Part shown: positions 1 through 11,290 of the stretch, piece after piece
How positions within the stretch are numbered: the first letter of the stretch is position 1
Layout: each line of letters starts with the position of its first letter
From: Sorghum bicolor
Lineage: Eukaryota > Streptophyta > Magnoliopsida > Poales > Poaceae
Reading direction: 5' to 3'
Assembly: GCF_000003195.3 (NCBI RefSeq)
Contig: NC_012874.2
Span: forward strand, 60,765,768-60,829,767
DNA: 64,000 nt
Program-made: the position numbers and the translations under genes
The notes under the pieces: generated by a model
Database searches by the model: none
The model's input: only the letters and a program-made list of their open reading frames with translations
Told to the model about the DNA's origin: nothing

Positions 1-170
1 TACCTTGAGGGCTCCATGAACCAGTTTCATTATTAGAGGTGCCGATTTAGATGTAAAACACTTCTCTGGCAGAAAAATTAGATCAGCAACAGAATCACAT
101 TGCCCACCAGATTCCTGCAATAACAAGCCTCTTTATGTATGGAAGAAATGAACCCCACTTTTTTAAAAAA

Positions 171-653
171 CTAAAGGCAGGAGCTCTGCCGCTCAATTAA
201 GAAAGAAAAGTGGTTTATGTACAAAAGCACCCAAAGTGCCAAACAGGCAAAAACAACGGTCATAAGATCAAACACAAACAGGCACCACTCACACGCTTGT
301 TTTACCCCGCAATACACATGGCTAGCTCTACGCCTTTGAACAATATCTTCCTTGACCAATGCGGCAACTTGTGTTGACGTTTTGTGCTCATTTTCAAAGA
401 TCCTCCTGTTCGTTTCCGTCCACAGGTTCCACACAATTTAGATAAATACTCCATTAAATGTTCTGCATTGTTGCTTTGGCACCTTAGTCGCCGCCTCCTC
501 CCATCAATCGGCGAGGCACATGGGATCTTGTTGGGGCAGCTGCACATCAAAGTTTTCCCAGGTTAACACCTGGCTCCAGATGGCTCTAGCAAAGGGGCAT
601 AGCAGAGATAGATGCAGCCTGTCTCCAGAGGTCCATTACACAAAATGCAATGC
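171..653 (-). pseudogene. LINE A ORF2 C-terminus and 3' UTR
   Basis: The minus-strand reading contains the pattern typical of the end of plant L1 ORF2: a tryptophan-rich stretch (WNLWTETNRRIFEN) followed by QVAALVKEDI and a hydrophobic tail. A frame change near 435 separates it from the upstream part. The region below about 210 matches the usual GC-poor LINE 3' UTR with a GGCAGAGCTCCTGCC hairpin-like motif. A hAT MITE lies directly upstream and its TSD (TCTTGATG) is made of this LINE's sequence. Confidence 0.75.
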
Positions 654-661
654 TCTTGATG

Positions 662-1571
662 CAGTGGCGGAGCCAGAAACAATGCATGGGGGGGGCAATT
701 TGCCAATTAAACCCATAAGTACATAGATAGTGGAGAAATTAGTCTTACTAGTTACTACTTATATAATCAGGCCACACTAAACAAAATACAGTTGACTGTG
801 TGGTCTATTTTTTTCATGAAGACCATCACATATATACACACATCCCAAAATACATGTAACATATAGATAGAACTATCACTTGTCAAAAATCCACTCTCCT
901 TTTCTTTAAATCTTGAAAATCAGAAATTATATCTTTGTAACTGTAGGCTCTTGCAATTTCACCTTCTATGTGTACTAGCATGCTGTTAGCAAGAAATTCA
1001 GCTTCCATTGAGTTGCAAAAGAAAAATCACTCAATTTGGGGATTACTGGTTTAGGTCTAATCATCTAAAATTCTCTAAAAAAATAACAGAAGATCTCAAC
1101 TGAGTACAAAATTGCACTCAATCAGCCACTTATATAGTATATATATTAATATATATTCTATCCATTTTAATCTAGAAGCAAAAAAAAAAGAAAAAAGAAG
1201 AATCAATGAGAAATCAAATGTACCTATAGCCTGTACGCACAGGCACAGAGAAGAATCAGAGGAGAAGGCGCCTGCTCGTCAGCTGGCCGTCGTCGAGCCA
1301 TCCAGGACTCCAGGGCCCGCCAGCCGCCGGCCGCCGGCTCGTCAATCACCACTGAGGGCCGCAGTGTTTGAGGTGTTGACTTGACTCGCAGATTTGCTTC
1401 AGCACCACCGGCCGCTTGTGCCTCGCCCTCGCCGAGTCGTCGAGACGTGGACACAACAAGTTGTGCGTGTGTTATACGATTTGGGCCAAACATCATATGG
1501 GCTCCTTCAAAAAAACGTGGAGGCAAGGGGGGGCCAGGGCCCAGCATGGCCCCAACGTAGCTCCGCCAGTG
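662..1571. mobile_element. hAT-type MITE, copy 1 (8-bp TSD)
   Basis: The element begins CAGTGGCGGAGC and ends GCTCCGCCAGTG, a near-perfect terminal inverted repeat. It is flanked by the exact 8-bp duplication TCTTGATG (654-661 and 1572-1579), the TSD length of the hAT superfamily. There is no transposase, so it is non-autonomous. A second, very similar copy is at 60527-61517 with a different TSD. The right third is GC-rich and the left two thirds AT-rich. It interrupts LINE A coding sequence. Confidence 0.93.
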
Positions 1572-1579
1572 TCTTGATG

Positions 1580-3014
1580 TGGCCACTCTCTCTTTTAAAG
1601 GTTGTCAGCTGTGAGGATTTTGTCATGCATCAGTATCCAGGCATGCACTTTGCATTTATTTTCTGCCCTTGCTCTCCAAATAAGATCAGCCTGGAACTTG
1701 CAATGTGAACCTCAAAACTGTATCATGTAAGCTGAACGTGTGGAGTAGTTACCATCAGCTGTCCATCTCCAAACTATGGAATTTTGCACATCGGGCATCA
1801 GCTGCACATCTTGGAGCCTGATCCAAAGGGCGACAAATTCTATTTGTACAGATGTTGTGATTCGTGTCCTGAGGGATCGGATCCAGTTACCATTTTGTAG
1901 CTGTTGGCGAACCATCCTGTTCTTACAGCGCACTAACTCAAAAAGGTGGGATGCTAGGTATCTTGGAGCTTCACCCTATAGCCAATTATGGTGCCAGAAA
2001 CGTGCCTTGTCACCATTCCCAATTGTTATCGTGGTTGAGGCGTTGAAGAGCAGTCGGTCTCTGTCATTACACAGCAGTTCTGTCCCTACCCAAGGTTTTG
2101 AGTCCTGCACCCACTCCTGCCACAACCAACGTAGCCGCAAGGCTGTTCCAAATCTTTCCAAATCTAGCACCCCCTAAACCTCCCAAATCCTTTGGCATGC
2201 ACACTGTTGGCCAATTTACCAGGCAATGTCCTCCATTAGCGTTCTCCCCTTTCCAAAGAAAATATCTTCTGAGTTTGTCAATTTTCTATCTTGCCCATAC
2301 TGCCAGTGGAAATACTGTGAGGTGATAGGGTAGGCATTGAGGATAGCATCGAGGTGACCAAAGTAAGTCTACTCGCTCTGTTGAGCAATCTACCTTTCCA
2401 TCCAAGTAGCCTTTGCCCAATGCGTTCAATGAGAGGTTGCACATGGACCTTCTGTAGGGATCTCGTGTGGAGCTGCAATCCTAATAGCGGAATGGGAAGG
2501 ATTCTCTTGTCCCTGCAGATGAGGCTAACACATGGTTTAGATCAATGTCCTGACATCGGATCGGGTGGACGGAGCTCTTTTGTAGGTTTATGTGTAAGCT
2601 TGATACACTGCCAAATTCCTGTAGGATCATCGTGATGGAGTCCAAATCATCCTTGATCGGGTTAGTGAATGTAGCCGCATCATCAGCATACATGGAGGTT
2701 CTCCACCTAGCCGTAGGTAGAGGAAGAGCACTAAGAACGCCTTGTTGTGTTGCCATGTCTAGTAGGCTTTGGAGGGTGTCCACAACGAGTATGAACAGCA
2801 TGGGGGATAAAGGGTCACCCTGCCGAACCCCTCTCCTGTGGCTAAAAGCTGGACCCTGCTGTCCATTTAGCAGTGCTCTCGATGATGTCGTGCGGAAATG
2901 ATAGAAACCCACTCACCGCCAGTGTGGTCTGAAACCTAAGGCCTGCAATACCTCGAGGAGGTAGCTCCAACTGACCGTGTCAAAAGCCTTGTGTACGTCA
3001 AGTTTGAGGAACAA
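1580..3014 (-). pseudogene. LINE A ORF2 reverse transcriptase and zf-RVT region
   Basis: On the minus strand the RT core reads KLDVHKAFDTVSW (near 2960-3005), RRGVRQGDPLSPMLFILV (near 2820-2860) and the catalytic MYADDA (near 2690). The block continues through the thumb region (GWKGRLLNRASRLTLV, 2278-2478) and a stretch with LRLRWLW (1976-2170). It ends in the zf-RVT region, where GNYSTRSAYM is visible near 1720-1740. Several frame changes and stops separate these blocks. The upstream end is cut by the CACTA element at about 3014 and RT sequence resumes at 8871. Confidence 0.85.
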
Positions 3015-3026
3015 CATTGACAGGCC

Positions 3027-3215
3027 TGTTATCCCGGTTCCCGAGCCGGTGCTGCCCTTCCGGGACTAAAGGCCCACCCTTTAGTCCCGGTCCGTGGAAC
3101 CGGGGCTAAAGCCCCCCCCCATAACACTGGTTGGTAACTGGTGTTAAAGGGTCCTGCCAGGGTTGCCACGTTGCAGGACCCTTTAACACCGATTGGTAAA
3201 GGGTTTTTTTTTGGT
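3027..3215. repeat. CACTA subterminal repeats, left end
   Basis: Short motifs alternate in direct and inverted orientation: GGGACTAAAGG, CTTTAGTCCCGGT, CCGGGGCTAAAG, and a palindromic pair around TGGTTGGTAACTGGTGTTAAAGGGTCC. Such arrays are the transposase-binding region of grass CACTA elements. A C-run (3112-3120) sits in the middle. Confidence 0.7.
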
Positions 3216-3499
3216 TCACTTCTTCGGTTCTGTTTATTGTTTTATATAATAATAGGTTTTCAATACATATTTTTTGCTGATACAATAATATCTTTATACT
3301 ACACGCATATTAAGCATATATAAATGAAAATTATAGGCTTAGCTTTATAATTAAGCTTTGCCTATAATAAAATGAATAGGCCACATCAAAAATTAAATAG
3401 ATATGTAAAAAGCTTTATATATAGTTTTATAAGTACAAAATTCGTAACACATATATACATAGAGTTTTTTTCTCCCAATGTCTAAAACCGATACAAATG

Positions 3500-5663
3500 A
3501 TCATCGTTGTTTGGAATAAGAGTTTCGTTGTCGTTGAAGTGAAACTCGCCGTTTGGATTGATCACTTGCTCGCGGAGAAATTCTGCTATCGTCTCTTGGA
3601 TAGCTTTGATTCGGTCTTTTTGCATGACCTTTTCCCTCAACCATTCCATCTTTAATTTGAAATAAATAAAAAAGGTATTAGTTATCTAAGTTAATCAATA
3701 TAATTCAGGAGATAATGAAAAGAGACATGTAACGTACTCTGAGCGTCTCTGTGGGTGTTTGATTGACTTGTGCCATCATGAATTTGCACACGTAATGTGC
3801 ACATAGGTTGTTCCCCCCTTCTTGTCTTAAACACCACTGTACGATATATATATATATAAAATATTCACGACCACGACAATAAGAAAGCTAAAAGTTAGCG
3901 AAAGTACTTTGCTAGCTAGTAAAACTTACTTGTGCATGAATTATGTTAAGCGGCGCTTTACATCCACTGAGATGTTCACGGTCAATAAATCTTTCTCAAA
4001 CCCTACACACAGCCACTGTGGATCGTCAACTAATAATTACAGAATCATATTATGATATTCTTCTAGCTGAGATCGACATTACGTACCTTTGAATAATGTT
4101 TACCATTTGTTGATAATTTTCTTGTGGTTTTCTCATTGAGTAAAAGATTATCAACCTGTTCTTGGGAATTTCAATGACCATGAGTATCCAGTGAAAGTTG
4201 TTTACACACACATATATATAGTCAGGCCTATATATATAACTATATAAAACTTGTCTCGAGTAATAATAAGTAAAATAAAATATGCATGCACTTAATAACT
4301 ATATAACTCACTCGAAGTTGAAGAGGAAGAGTATTTTTTGTTTTTCTTTTTGGTTCACAAAGAACCTCATAAGATTGGTGCAGACTTCTGTCTCATGAGA
4401 TGTTGTCCACATTGCCTGCAGAGCCTTGAAAACAATATAAGGGTCAACAAACCCAATACTATTGTCATTTCTGATTCTGAGCTCTCTCATTTGGTGCCTG
4501 CATATATACATACAAATCCTAAGTGTGTAAGGATTATATACATGCACTTAAAGAAGTTAGAAGTTTAATAAAAAGAAAGAAATACTTACAGACAAAAGCA
4601 GCTGACAAGAGATTTGTCGAGAGCGTCGAGGTGACATAATTAGTGCAATTCTTCGAACTGCACGTATATGAGGTTATCTCCACGGAAGTAGTGATGTTGT
4701 CTAATATGAACAGAAATCCAATTATCTCCCCTTTTAGATGCATTAATGCACCACTTGTTTATTGCAAACATTTGTGTACCGAGCTCATGTAAACGCTGAG
4801 GGTTTAATAGACTCCTGCCCGGTTCATAGCTTGCCCTCCATTGATCAACTACCTCAGCTTTTTCAAATGTTTGACATCCAATAATGGTGGCAATGTCTTC
4901 AATATTTAAACCACTCTGTCCAAAGTAATGCTTAAGCGAATCTAGCTCAGACAACGCTAAGCATTTCTTTGGCATCAAGTCGAGTCGAATTGATTTGGCA
5001 CAATCAAAGGGGGCACCGGTTTTGATACTTCTCCGAGCTGTGGGACCCCCTTTCCTACTCTCTTTTCTAGGCTGTGAAGACTTGACCAGAGACTGCTCAT
5101 AGTCCGAAAGTGCTGGCTTTTTCTGAGCTTCCCGCTGCTTCTTTTGCTGGTCCGCCACCTTCTTCCTCAGCTCCTCTGGCTTTACATAAAAGTACGGCTT
5201 TTCTGGGTTTAGCCGCTTTTTCCTTTCCTCCTTCAATTTATCAAAAAATTGTTTCACCTCAGCTTTGGATGCAGCAATTACCTCCTCTTCACTCTTTTCA
5301 TAAGGTAATTTCTCTGGTGTCTTAGCTCTCTTTGCTGAGGCAGCCTTCTTTGGAGGTGGGACCGATGACTTCGGTCGTTCTTGGGCGGACTACTTCTGAC
5401 TACCTCACTTTGGAGGCGAGGGGACCGACCGTGTACTCTTTGTAGAGAGCGGTGTAGGCGGTGGAGGTGGTGGGGCCGATCTTTTCGGTGTTGGAGAATG
5501 CGGTGGAGGAGTTGGAGACCTCGGTGGAGCAGGTGGAAACCGTGGTGGAGGCGGTGGCGGGGTCAGTGTGGCCGCCGCAGGTGTTGGAGGTGATCCAGCA
5601 TTGTCACCGCCCGCAGCACTATGATGCGCTGGGGAAAGAACTGGACTTAGGTTGGAAGAGTCC
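3500..5663 (-). pseudogene. Ulp1-like cysteine protease gene carried by the CACTA element
   Basis: Minus strand, several exons. The first exon starts after a TGCAG acceptor at 5663 and has a proline-rich stretch (5405-5640). A basic segment follows (KKLKEERKKRLNPEKP type, 5150-5257), then a globular part with LSELDSLKHYFGQ (about 4930-4960). Downstream exons give the protease core: HWILMVIEIPKN (near 4170-4190) ends at a CAAAG|GTACGT donor, and QEGGNNLCAHYVC (near 3800-3830) holds the expected catalytic Cys and Gln. The Asp of the triad should lie in IIFxSMRKP but is Tyr (about 4140). SUMO-protease-like ORFs are known cargo of plant CACTA elements. Frame changes near 5260-5400 and the missing Asp suggest it is inactive. 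Confidence 0.72.
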
Positions 5664-5767
5664 CTGCAAAGAAAACAATTACAAGTTTTGTGAGCAAACT
5701 TTTTTAAATTCAATACATAATAAATAATATAAGAAGTAAAATCACGCACAAACCTATGGTGAGGAAT

Positions 5768-8461
5768 TGTAATACCCGATTTTAAGGACAAAACCAGATA
5801 TGCACCATATGTGAGTCATAGAAGTCAAATCTCACATATAGCTACAAATAAGGGGTAATATCAAAAGACAATGCATAAATATATAACGTACTTAGTATAA
5901 AAGAGATAACCTGATAGCAAACAGCGGATAGACAACTCCAAACTTCGGGTATTAACTTCTCTCTACAGGATCCAACTGACTGGTTGATCATAAGCCTAAA
6001 CTTCTCCTGAGGTTTGGGGGAAATAGCAAGAGTGAGTCCATGTCGAACTCCACAAGTATAGCAACTAGATTGTACAGCTCCCACAATCTCATGATCAATG
6101 TGGCATAAATAATGTAGAGTATTAAACAATAAACAATGAGCATATTTAACACACAAGATTCATCACCCTTAATGTAGATGTCCCCAAAGCCGCTCCTGAC
6201 CGTGAGCTCGGCTAGTATACCAGTTTTACACTCTGCAGAGGTTGTACATCTTTACCCATGAGTCATGATTTACCCTTTCGCCCGAGGTGATCAGCCTCTT
6301 AACCCACTTCCAAGGAAGGTCGGCAGGGATCACTATGAAGCCTTTCAAAGGTTTCGTCTAACAAGTTAGGGCCATTAGATTCACTCGGCAGGCAGATATA
6401 GAGCCCCCCCTTCCATGGCACATAACCCGCAGCCTATACACACAGACAGAGGCCACACTATACCCAACGTGTCTAGCCATTCTTACGCCATTTAAGGTAG
6501 CCGCTAACAAGCTAGAAAAAGGTTCTCATACTGAGCTAAAGCCAGAGCCATTATAGACCTCATAGTTGCACTGTTATCCCGGGTGATCACGTACAGATAA
6601 ATCATCAAGTTGTTAAAAAGTCATTTTTATCATTTATTGCTTAACATTAATCTAGTCATAGGATCACGGGTCACAGAAATAAAATCCAAATGCTATACTT
6701 GCCTTAATCCAAATGCTCTTGCTGATCCCTTTTGGTTCTACTGGTCTTGCTCGTTGCCAAAGCCTTGATCCTGATCACCAAAAACTGCTCTCCGTCTAAA
6801 CTCGATCATCGATCACACACACAAACAACCGGAGACAAACATACACGAAGCAAACAAGGCAACAATTAGAACAATACACCAACCATATAAAAACAGTATG
6901 AAAAGCTTATAAAATGATTCTACGCATCGCTACGATCACACGGTCGTAAAGATCACGAGAATCGGAGTTAAAACGTAGAAGATATGAATTTTCTAAGATT
7001 TTCTTTAGAAAAACAATTAATTAATTAGGGTCACGAAAATAAAAAGTTTCAAACTGAGTAAACAATTTTACTAACATGTAGATCTTATGAAAACAAACCT
7101 AACGCAATTTGAATGGGTCAAATCGGAGTTAAAATGAACATTTTATGGCCAAAAGAAACTCAGTGGCAGTTTGGTAATTACTGAAAACGTATTTTGGAAT
7201 CAAGCCAGCAGACTTTATGTCTTCAAAGTCAGAAGGCGTATTTCAGTCTGTACGTATTGGACCGCGGGTTTTATATATAAAAATGCCAGGGGTTCTTTAA
7301 CAAAATTTCAGGCCAAAAGGGTATCGGCCGATTTGAGCCTTTGGATCTGAGATTGATGGCACAGATTAGATCAAAGGAGAGAGGAGGTGGCAGCCGCCGG
7401 TCGGAACAGGGACACGCGGTGGCGCCATGGCCGGATTTTGGCCGAACCTCGCCGGAGTTGATGAATTCGACGTTTTAGTGCACAATTCGAGAAACCAACA
7501 ACACAGGAAGCAAGAGGAGCTCACGGCGAACTCACCCACGGATGTTTTGGAGGCCGAGAGAGTTCGAGGACGACCCGCGTCATGCTTTGGCGGACGCGAA
7601 CCTCCTGTTCCACTTCGGCAGCGATTAGGGCTCCACGGAAACTGATAGGGAGCAAGGAAAAGGGCTCTGCGCCTTCGGAACCTCCACGCGGACCTCGGCG
7701 ATGAAACACAAGCCGCTGAGAAGCTCCGGTTGATGACAATCACGGCGGCGGCTTGGGGACAGGTTCGGCGGGATCTAAAACTCGCCAAACAAGGGTTAGA
7801 GAAGCTTCCCCGATGCAATAGATGGAAAAGGAAGTTGCGGTTGGCTCCATGGTGCTTAAAAAGGACTCAGGGAGATCGAATCCCTGAGAAATCAGGATTG
7901 GGCGCGGTCGATTTCCCTGGACGCCGTCCGACTCGAACCGGACCGAGGTAGGAGACGATGCGGTCGCTGCCATGCGGACCCGGGCTGTCAGCGATGGGAA
8001 GGGAGGGGAAGGCGCGCCTCCTGCTCGGCTTGGGCCGTAGGGAAGCGAAACAGGCCGCGCGCGTGGGCTATCTGAGCCGAGCTGGGGAGAATGGGGTGCA
8101 CTGGGCTGAGCGCGGGGTCTGGGTAGGGAAAAGGAATGGGCCGAGGGGGAAGAAGCTAGGCCTTCGGGCCAGAAAACAGAGGGGGAGCTTTTCCTTTTTC
8201 TTTTCTTTTGTTTTTTTCTCTTTTCTTTCAAGCCATTTTCAAATCCATTTAAAATATGTTTGAAATATTTTTGATCTTTGGTCAAACCACTCATGACAAT
8301 AAAAATGAATTTTCCAGCATGAATGCTCAACCATATTTCTAATCCTATGATAAATTTTATTTTGATGAAGAATATTATTTCCTGTGTTTCATGAGCACAA
8401 AAAAATCATAATTAAATCATTTTAGCTCTATTTCCAAGAAAACAATTTTTAGGGTGTTACA
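5768..8461. mobile_element. Solo LTR (~2.7 kb) inside the CACTA element
   Basis: It begins TGTAATACCC and ends GGGTGTTACA, giving TG...CA with a matching inverted terminus, and is flanked by the exact 5-bp duplication GGAAT (5763-5767 and 8462-8466). There is no internal retroelement coding sequence and no second LTR, so this is a solo LTR left by LTR-LTR recombination. The length and the TGTAAYACCC terminus fit a Gypsy chromovirus type such as Tekay/Del; that lineage assignment is inference. Bases 7380-8200 are strongly GC-rich and give several overlapping open frames on both strands. I do not regard these as genes. Confidence 0.85.
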
Positions 8462-8584
8462 GGAATAATTATGAAGCGCTTGCAACGATGGGCGTCGGAG
8501 ATGAAGAACAAATGAAGAACAAGCAAGAAGAAGCTCCAAGAACAAAAATGGTGCTCTCGGTTTCAAATGGGCAGAGGGGAGGAG

Positions 8585-8830
8585 GTAGCCGGCCTATAAA
8601 CCGGACGTTTAGCACCGGTTCAGAACACAAACCGGTGCTAAAGGGGACCCTAAAGGCTTTGCCTCGGCCCGTGGCACTGGTCGGTGCTAAAGGGGACCCT
8701 TTAGCACCGGTTGGTAACACGAACCGGTGCTAAAGGGTCCCTGCCCCGACAGCACCTGTCAGTAGCCATTGGGCAGGACCCTTTAGCACCGGCCTTTAAC
8801 CCCAGGCCGCAAAAAGGCCGAAGTTTTTGG
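8585..8830. repeat. CACTA subterminal repeats, right end
   Basis: At least five copies of GCACCGGT or its complement are set in TTTAGCACCGGTT / AACCGGTGCTAAAGG palindromes, spaced 20-60 bp apart. They lie next to the CACTACTACAGAA terminus at 8870 and mirror the array at 3027-3215. Confidence 0.75.
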
Positions 8831-8870
8831 CGATTTTGGGCATCGACCAATGCCTCATTCTGTAGTAGTG

Positions 8871-8970
8871 GCTTCATCTTTTGCATTGTCCGGACTGTGT
8901 TCTAAACATATAAAAAGTTGTCGTGGATGTTCCTCCTTTTAATGAAGGTGCTTTGGCATTTCGAAACTAA
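8871..8970 (-). pseudogene. LINE A RT fragment upstream of the CACTA insertion
   Basis: The minus-strand reading includes the conserved RT region 0-1 pattern CQSTFIKRRNIHDNF, followed by a stretch ending KMK next to the CACTA end. In plant L1 elements this directly precedes LKLDxxKAFD, which is found on the far side of the CACTA at 2960-3005. A one-base frame change is present. Confidence 0.75.
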
Positions 8971-9189
8971 TGAATCAAGCAGCAGGGCACTCACTTGGTC
9001 ACTTTCTCCAGCATCCTAGACTGCCAAGCTCTAGAGCAGCCCCTCGCCCTCCCTGCACCAGCATCAGCACCAGCATTGCCATCGGCCATGACGTCACCCG
9101 GACCGACCCCCCAGCGGCCACAGTCACCACCGCCACCCACCGGTTGCCTCCTGAGCCACGAGACGAGGCCTCGATGACCCAACTGCCTC
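8971..9189. other. Rearranged sequence, no gene recognised
   Basis: This GC-rich stretch has open frames on both strands, rich in Pro, Ala and His. It may be decayed pol sequence belonging to the Gypsy fragment that starts just downstream. I cannot place a domain. Confidence 0.4.
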
Positions 9190-10054
9190 AGCCACATCAG
9201 CACGTGGGCAGAAGTCTTCGATTCCCTCTGTCAAGCAACCTTGCATGAACCGGAGTGGCGCGACATCACAAACAACACCATCAACAAGACAGAGGCCTGA
9301 GCATGGTCACTAGACATCGACTTCATCCTCTTCAATGGGCACCTCTACACACCAGCAACATCACCACTACTTCCATCCCTCATAGAAGCACTACTCATTG
9401 GTGGTCGCGTCAACAACCTCAACTATCTAGCATTTGGTTTCCATACTCCACCAATGACACGATACAAACCTATGGCACACCATCCAACATATTGCTCACT
9501 CGCCCCTGGCCTAGGGGCACCCTGCTATCAGCAAGGCTCACCTTCTTCGACAACATGGGCTGCCAATGCATGATCACCAACGACCATGACAATGTCATCA
9601 TCAACATCAATGGTGTTGACTTCATGTTTATCAAGATGGTCCTGACAAACACGTCCCCTATGCATGTACCTTCTACCATCTATCATTGAGTGCCCAGCTA
9701 CATCCTCCCAAGCTTAGGAAATCAGATATGGGGTTTGGAGCAACCTCCACAGGGCATGCATCATTTTGACCTTGATATCCCAAGGTTGACCCCTGTACGA
9801 GCACAGCAGCAACTCTTCCCAACGACAGCCATAGGAACTCACGACTACTAGTTCTACAGCTACATCGGCAACCTCCAATATTGTTTTAGATTCGCCATCG
9901 ACCATGACCACAGCAATCTGCTATCCATCGGAGTTTTGCAAGGCCCTCTACTTGTTCATATTGAACAGATCCTAGAGCACATCCACCATCTCCTGGCATC
10001 GACATCTAGATGATGATTTAGCACAAGGATGTGCCGAGTGGAGAAGGGGGGAGA
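9190..10054 (+). pseudogene. Gypsy pol fragment (integrase N-terminal region) running into a 3' LTR
   Basis: In one plus-strand frame a stretch near 9310-9390 reads FILFNGHLYTPATSPLLPSL. This is the start of the zinc-binding domain of Gypsy integrases, where a 'dGLilf.GRlYip..SpLlp.LLe' pattern is standard. Upstream frames are consistent with the linker after RNase H. Downstream coding is scrambled, with many stops. The block ends in a purine tract (GAGAAGGGGGGAGA, about 10041-10054) directly before TGTCACAC, the expected arrangement of polypurine tract and LTR. Heavily decayed. Confidence 0.6.
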
Positions 10055-10580
10055 TGTCACACGTCCGATTTGGACCCCCACACTAGCCCTAGCAGGGCGG
10101 TGGAAGTCCAGGGGGCGGACCACCACCACCTGCGCATTCTATATATAGGATTAGGAATAAAGGAAGGTTTAGAATAAAATAGGACAAATAAGTAGATAAT
10201 TGTTTAGGAGAAGGATTTGTGATTTTTTAGAACATAGGATAGAGTTTTTGCTTTAGTAGAGGAAGTCCAAATCTATAAGGACTCCTTCCGTAGTTCTATT
10301 GTTGTCCTAGTCCTATAGGGACTCTAAACATAGGGGCATAGTAACTATTTCAATCCAAGCAAGAATATATCTATATTCTTTAAACCCTTTCTCCCCCCTC
10401 TCTCTGTCTTTCTCTCTCTACCACCCTCCCCTTGCCCATGCGCCCTCACTGCCCTAAGCCACCCCTCGTCCACCACAATAGCTGGCACGACTCTTTTCCA
10501 CTGCCATCTAGCTCTCACACTGTCGACCTCTCTACCTTAGCTGCCCCTCAATCTAGCCCCTCCAAGCAGGACCATCACAG
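10055..10580 (+). repeat. Probable 3' LTR of the Gypsy fragment
   Basis: It starts TGTCACACGTCC right after a polypurine tract. A TATA-like element (CTATATATAGG, about 10139-10149) and a CT-rich stretch follow, as in many LTR promoters. The right end is uncertain; CCATCACA near 10578 is a candidate. No 5' partner is in the window. Confidence 0.5.
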
Positions 10581-10985
10581 TTGCTAAATTGTTCTTGTAG
10601 GCTGTTGTGGTTTGATGTTGAAGCCTTAATTTGTGAATAATGTACCCCTCTAGACGTGTGTTGTAAAGAGTTTTTTTGGAGTCGGCTACATTGTAAGTAA
10701 ACTTGTGTGAGCTATATGTGCGATTATGTGACATGATCCTGGATGAAGGATTACTAGAATAGTTACCACAAGTGGTGTTACTAGGGAATGATTGGTTAAG
10801 TGTGAGCCAATGGTGGCAGCTTTACTCGGTCAAGCAAATTGAAGATTTTCATCACCACCTAGTACAAACATTGAGCCCTTGGTGCTCAAGAACACGATGG
10901 AATCCTAACTATATATACATAAGGAACATTGCCCCGAACCAATATAGGTGCTAAGTCTCTGAGGGCTAAGCCATCCAAACTCCAT
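10581..10985. other. No recognisable feature
   Basis: Moderately AT-rich sequence without a supported ORF. It may be the 5' leader of the Copia gag fragment that follows, but nothing in it is diagnostic. Confidence 0.4.
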
Positions 10986-11290
10986 GAATGATGTTCCATT
11001 TGACATGTTGATGGTACAAAACACCACTAATCGACTTGTTGGACCACATACCTCAGTTGAGGTTCACGTGTTCTAATATCTAATAACATGTACAATAATA
11101 AGAATGCTGGCTGACAATATTATTGATGTTTACAAATGGCTGTGTACAGTCAAAGATATGTGGGAAACACTAGAGGCCAAGTTAGGGGATTCTAGTGCTG
11201 GTAGAAGGTTGAATGTGATGGAGCAACTCTATGACTACAAGATGTTCGATATGGCAATTAAAAAGTCTGCATTTGTGGTGCTAGTGTGAC
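10986..11290 (+). pseudogene. Copia gag fragment (UBN2-type)
   Basis: The plus-strand reading contains the Copia gag pattern 'KDMWETLEAKLGDSSAGRRL' followed by VMEQLYDYKM. This matches the conserved 'a.e.W..Le..fg.s..g.eLy.meqf.dYkM' stretch also present in the Copia element at 54.8 kb. It stops at 11287. No zinc knuckle or pol follows, so this is an isolated fragment. Confidence 0.65.

Larger units (their letters stand above)
3015..8870 (-). mobile_element. Non-autonomous CACTA (En/Spm) element inserted in LINE A
   Basis: The right end on the plus strand is TTCTGTAGTAGTG, i.e. CACTACTACAGAA read inward, a classic CACTA terminus. Both ends carry dense subterminal inverted motifs (TTTAGCACCGGT and TTTAGTCCCGGT with their complements). 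LINE A RT sequence continues on both sides, which shows a true insertion. The left terminus reads CATTGACAGG rather than CACTA and I find no matching 3-bp TSD, so that end is mutated or slightly deleted. Inside are a minus-strand Ulp1-like protease gene and a solo LTR. No TNP2 transposase domain is visible, so it must have been moved in trans. Confidence 0.82.
158..8970 (-). mobile_element. LINE A: L1-type non-LTR retrotransposon, split by nested insertions
   Basis: Three blocks of one minus-strand LINE can be placed in order: the C-terminal and 3' UTR block (158-653), the RT to zf-RVT block (1580-3014) and an upstream RT block (8871-8970). They are separated by a hAT MITE (662-1571) and a CACTA element (about 3015-8870). 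Removing the two insertions restores the usual order of plant L1 ORF2 motifs. The 3' end lies near 158-170, where a short T-run on the plus strand stands for the A tail. The sequence upstream of 8970 is lost, so no endonuclease or ORF1 remains. The copy is dead, with frameshifts and stops throughout. Confidence 0.85.

Noticed and set aside
3015..3020. A 3-bp TSD for the CACTA element
   Set aside because: The bases outside the right end (GCT) do not match those outside the left end; the left terminus is altered, so no TSD is claimed.
5405..5791. Independent 128-codon proline-rich protein
   Set aside because: Its upstream part reads through an intron into the TSD of the solo LTR; the proline-rich stretch belongs to the Ulp1-like gene's first exon.
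7366..8330. Several overlapping open frames on both strands (up to 196 codons)
   Set aside because: They lie within a well-bounded solo LTR with a TSD and have no recognisable domain; GC-rich composition explains them.
8970..9689. Two apparent plus-strand genes (92 and 144 codons)
   Set aside because: The informative frame is a different one, showing Gypsy integrase motifs; these frames are shadows.
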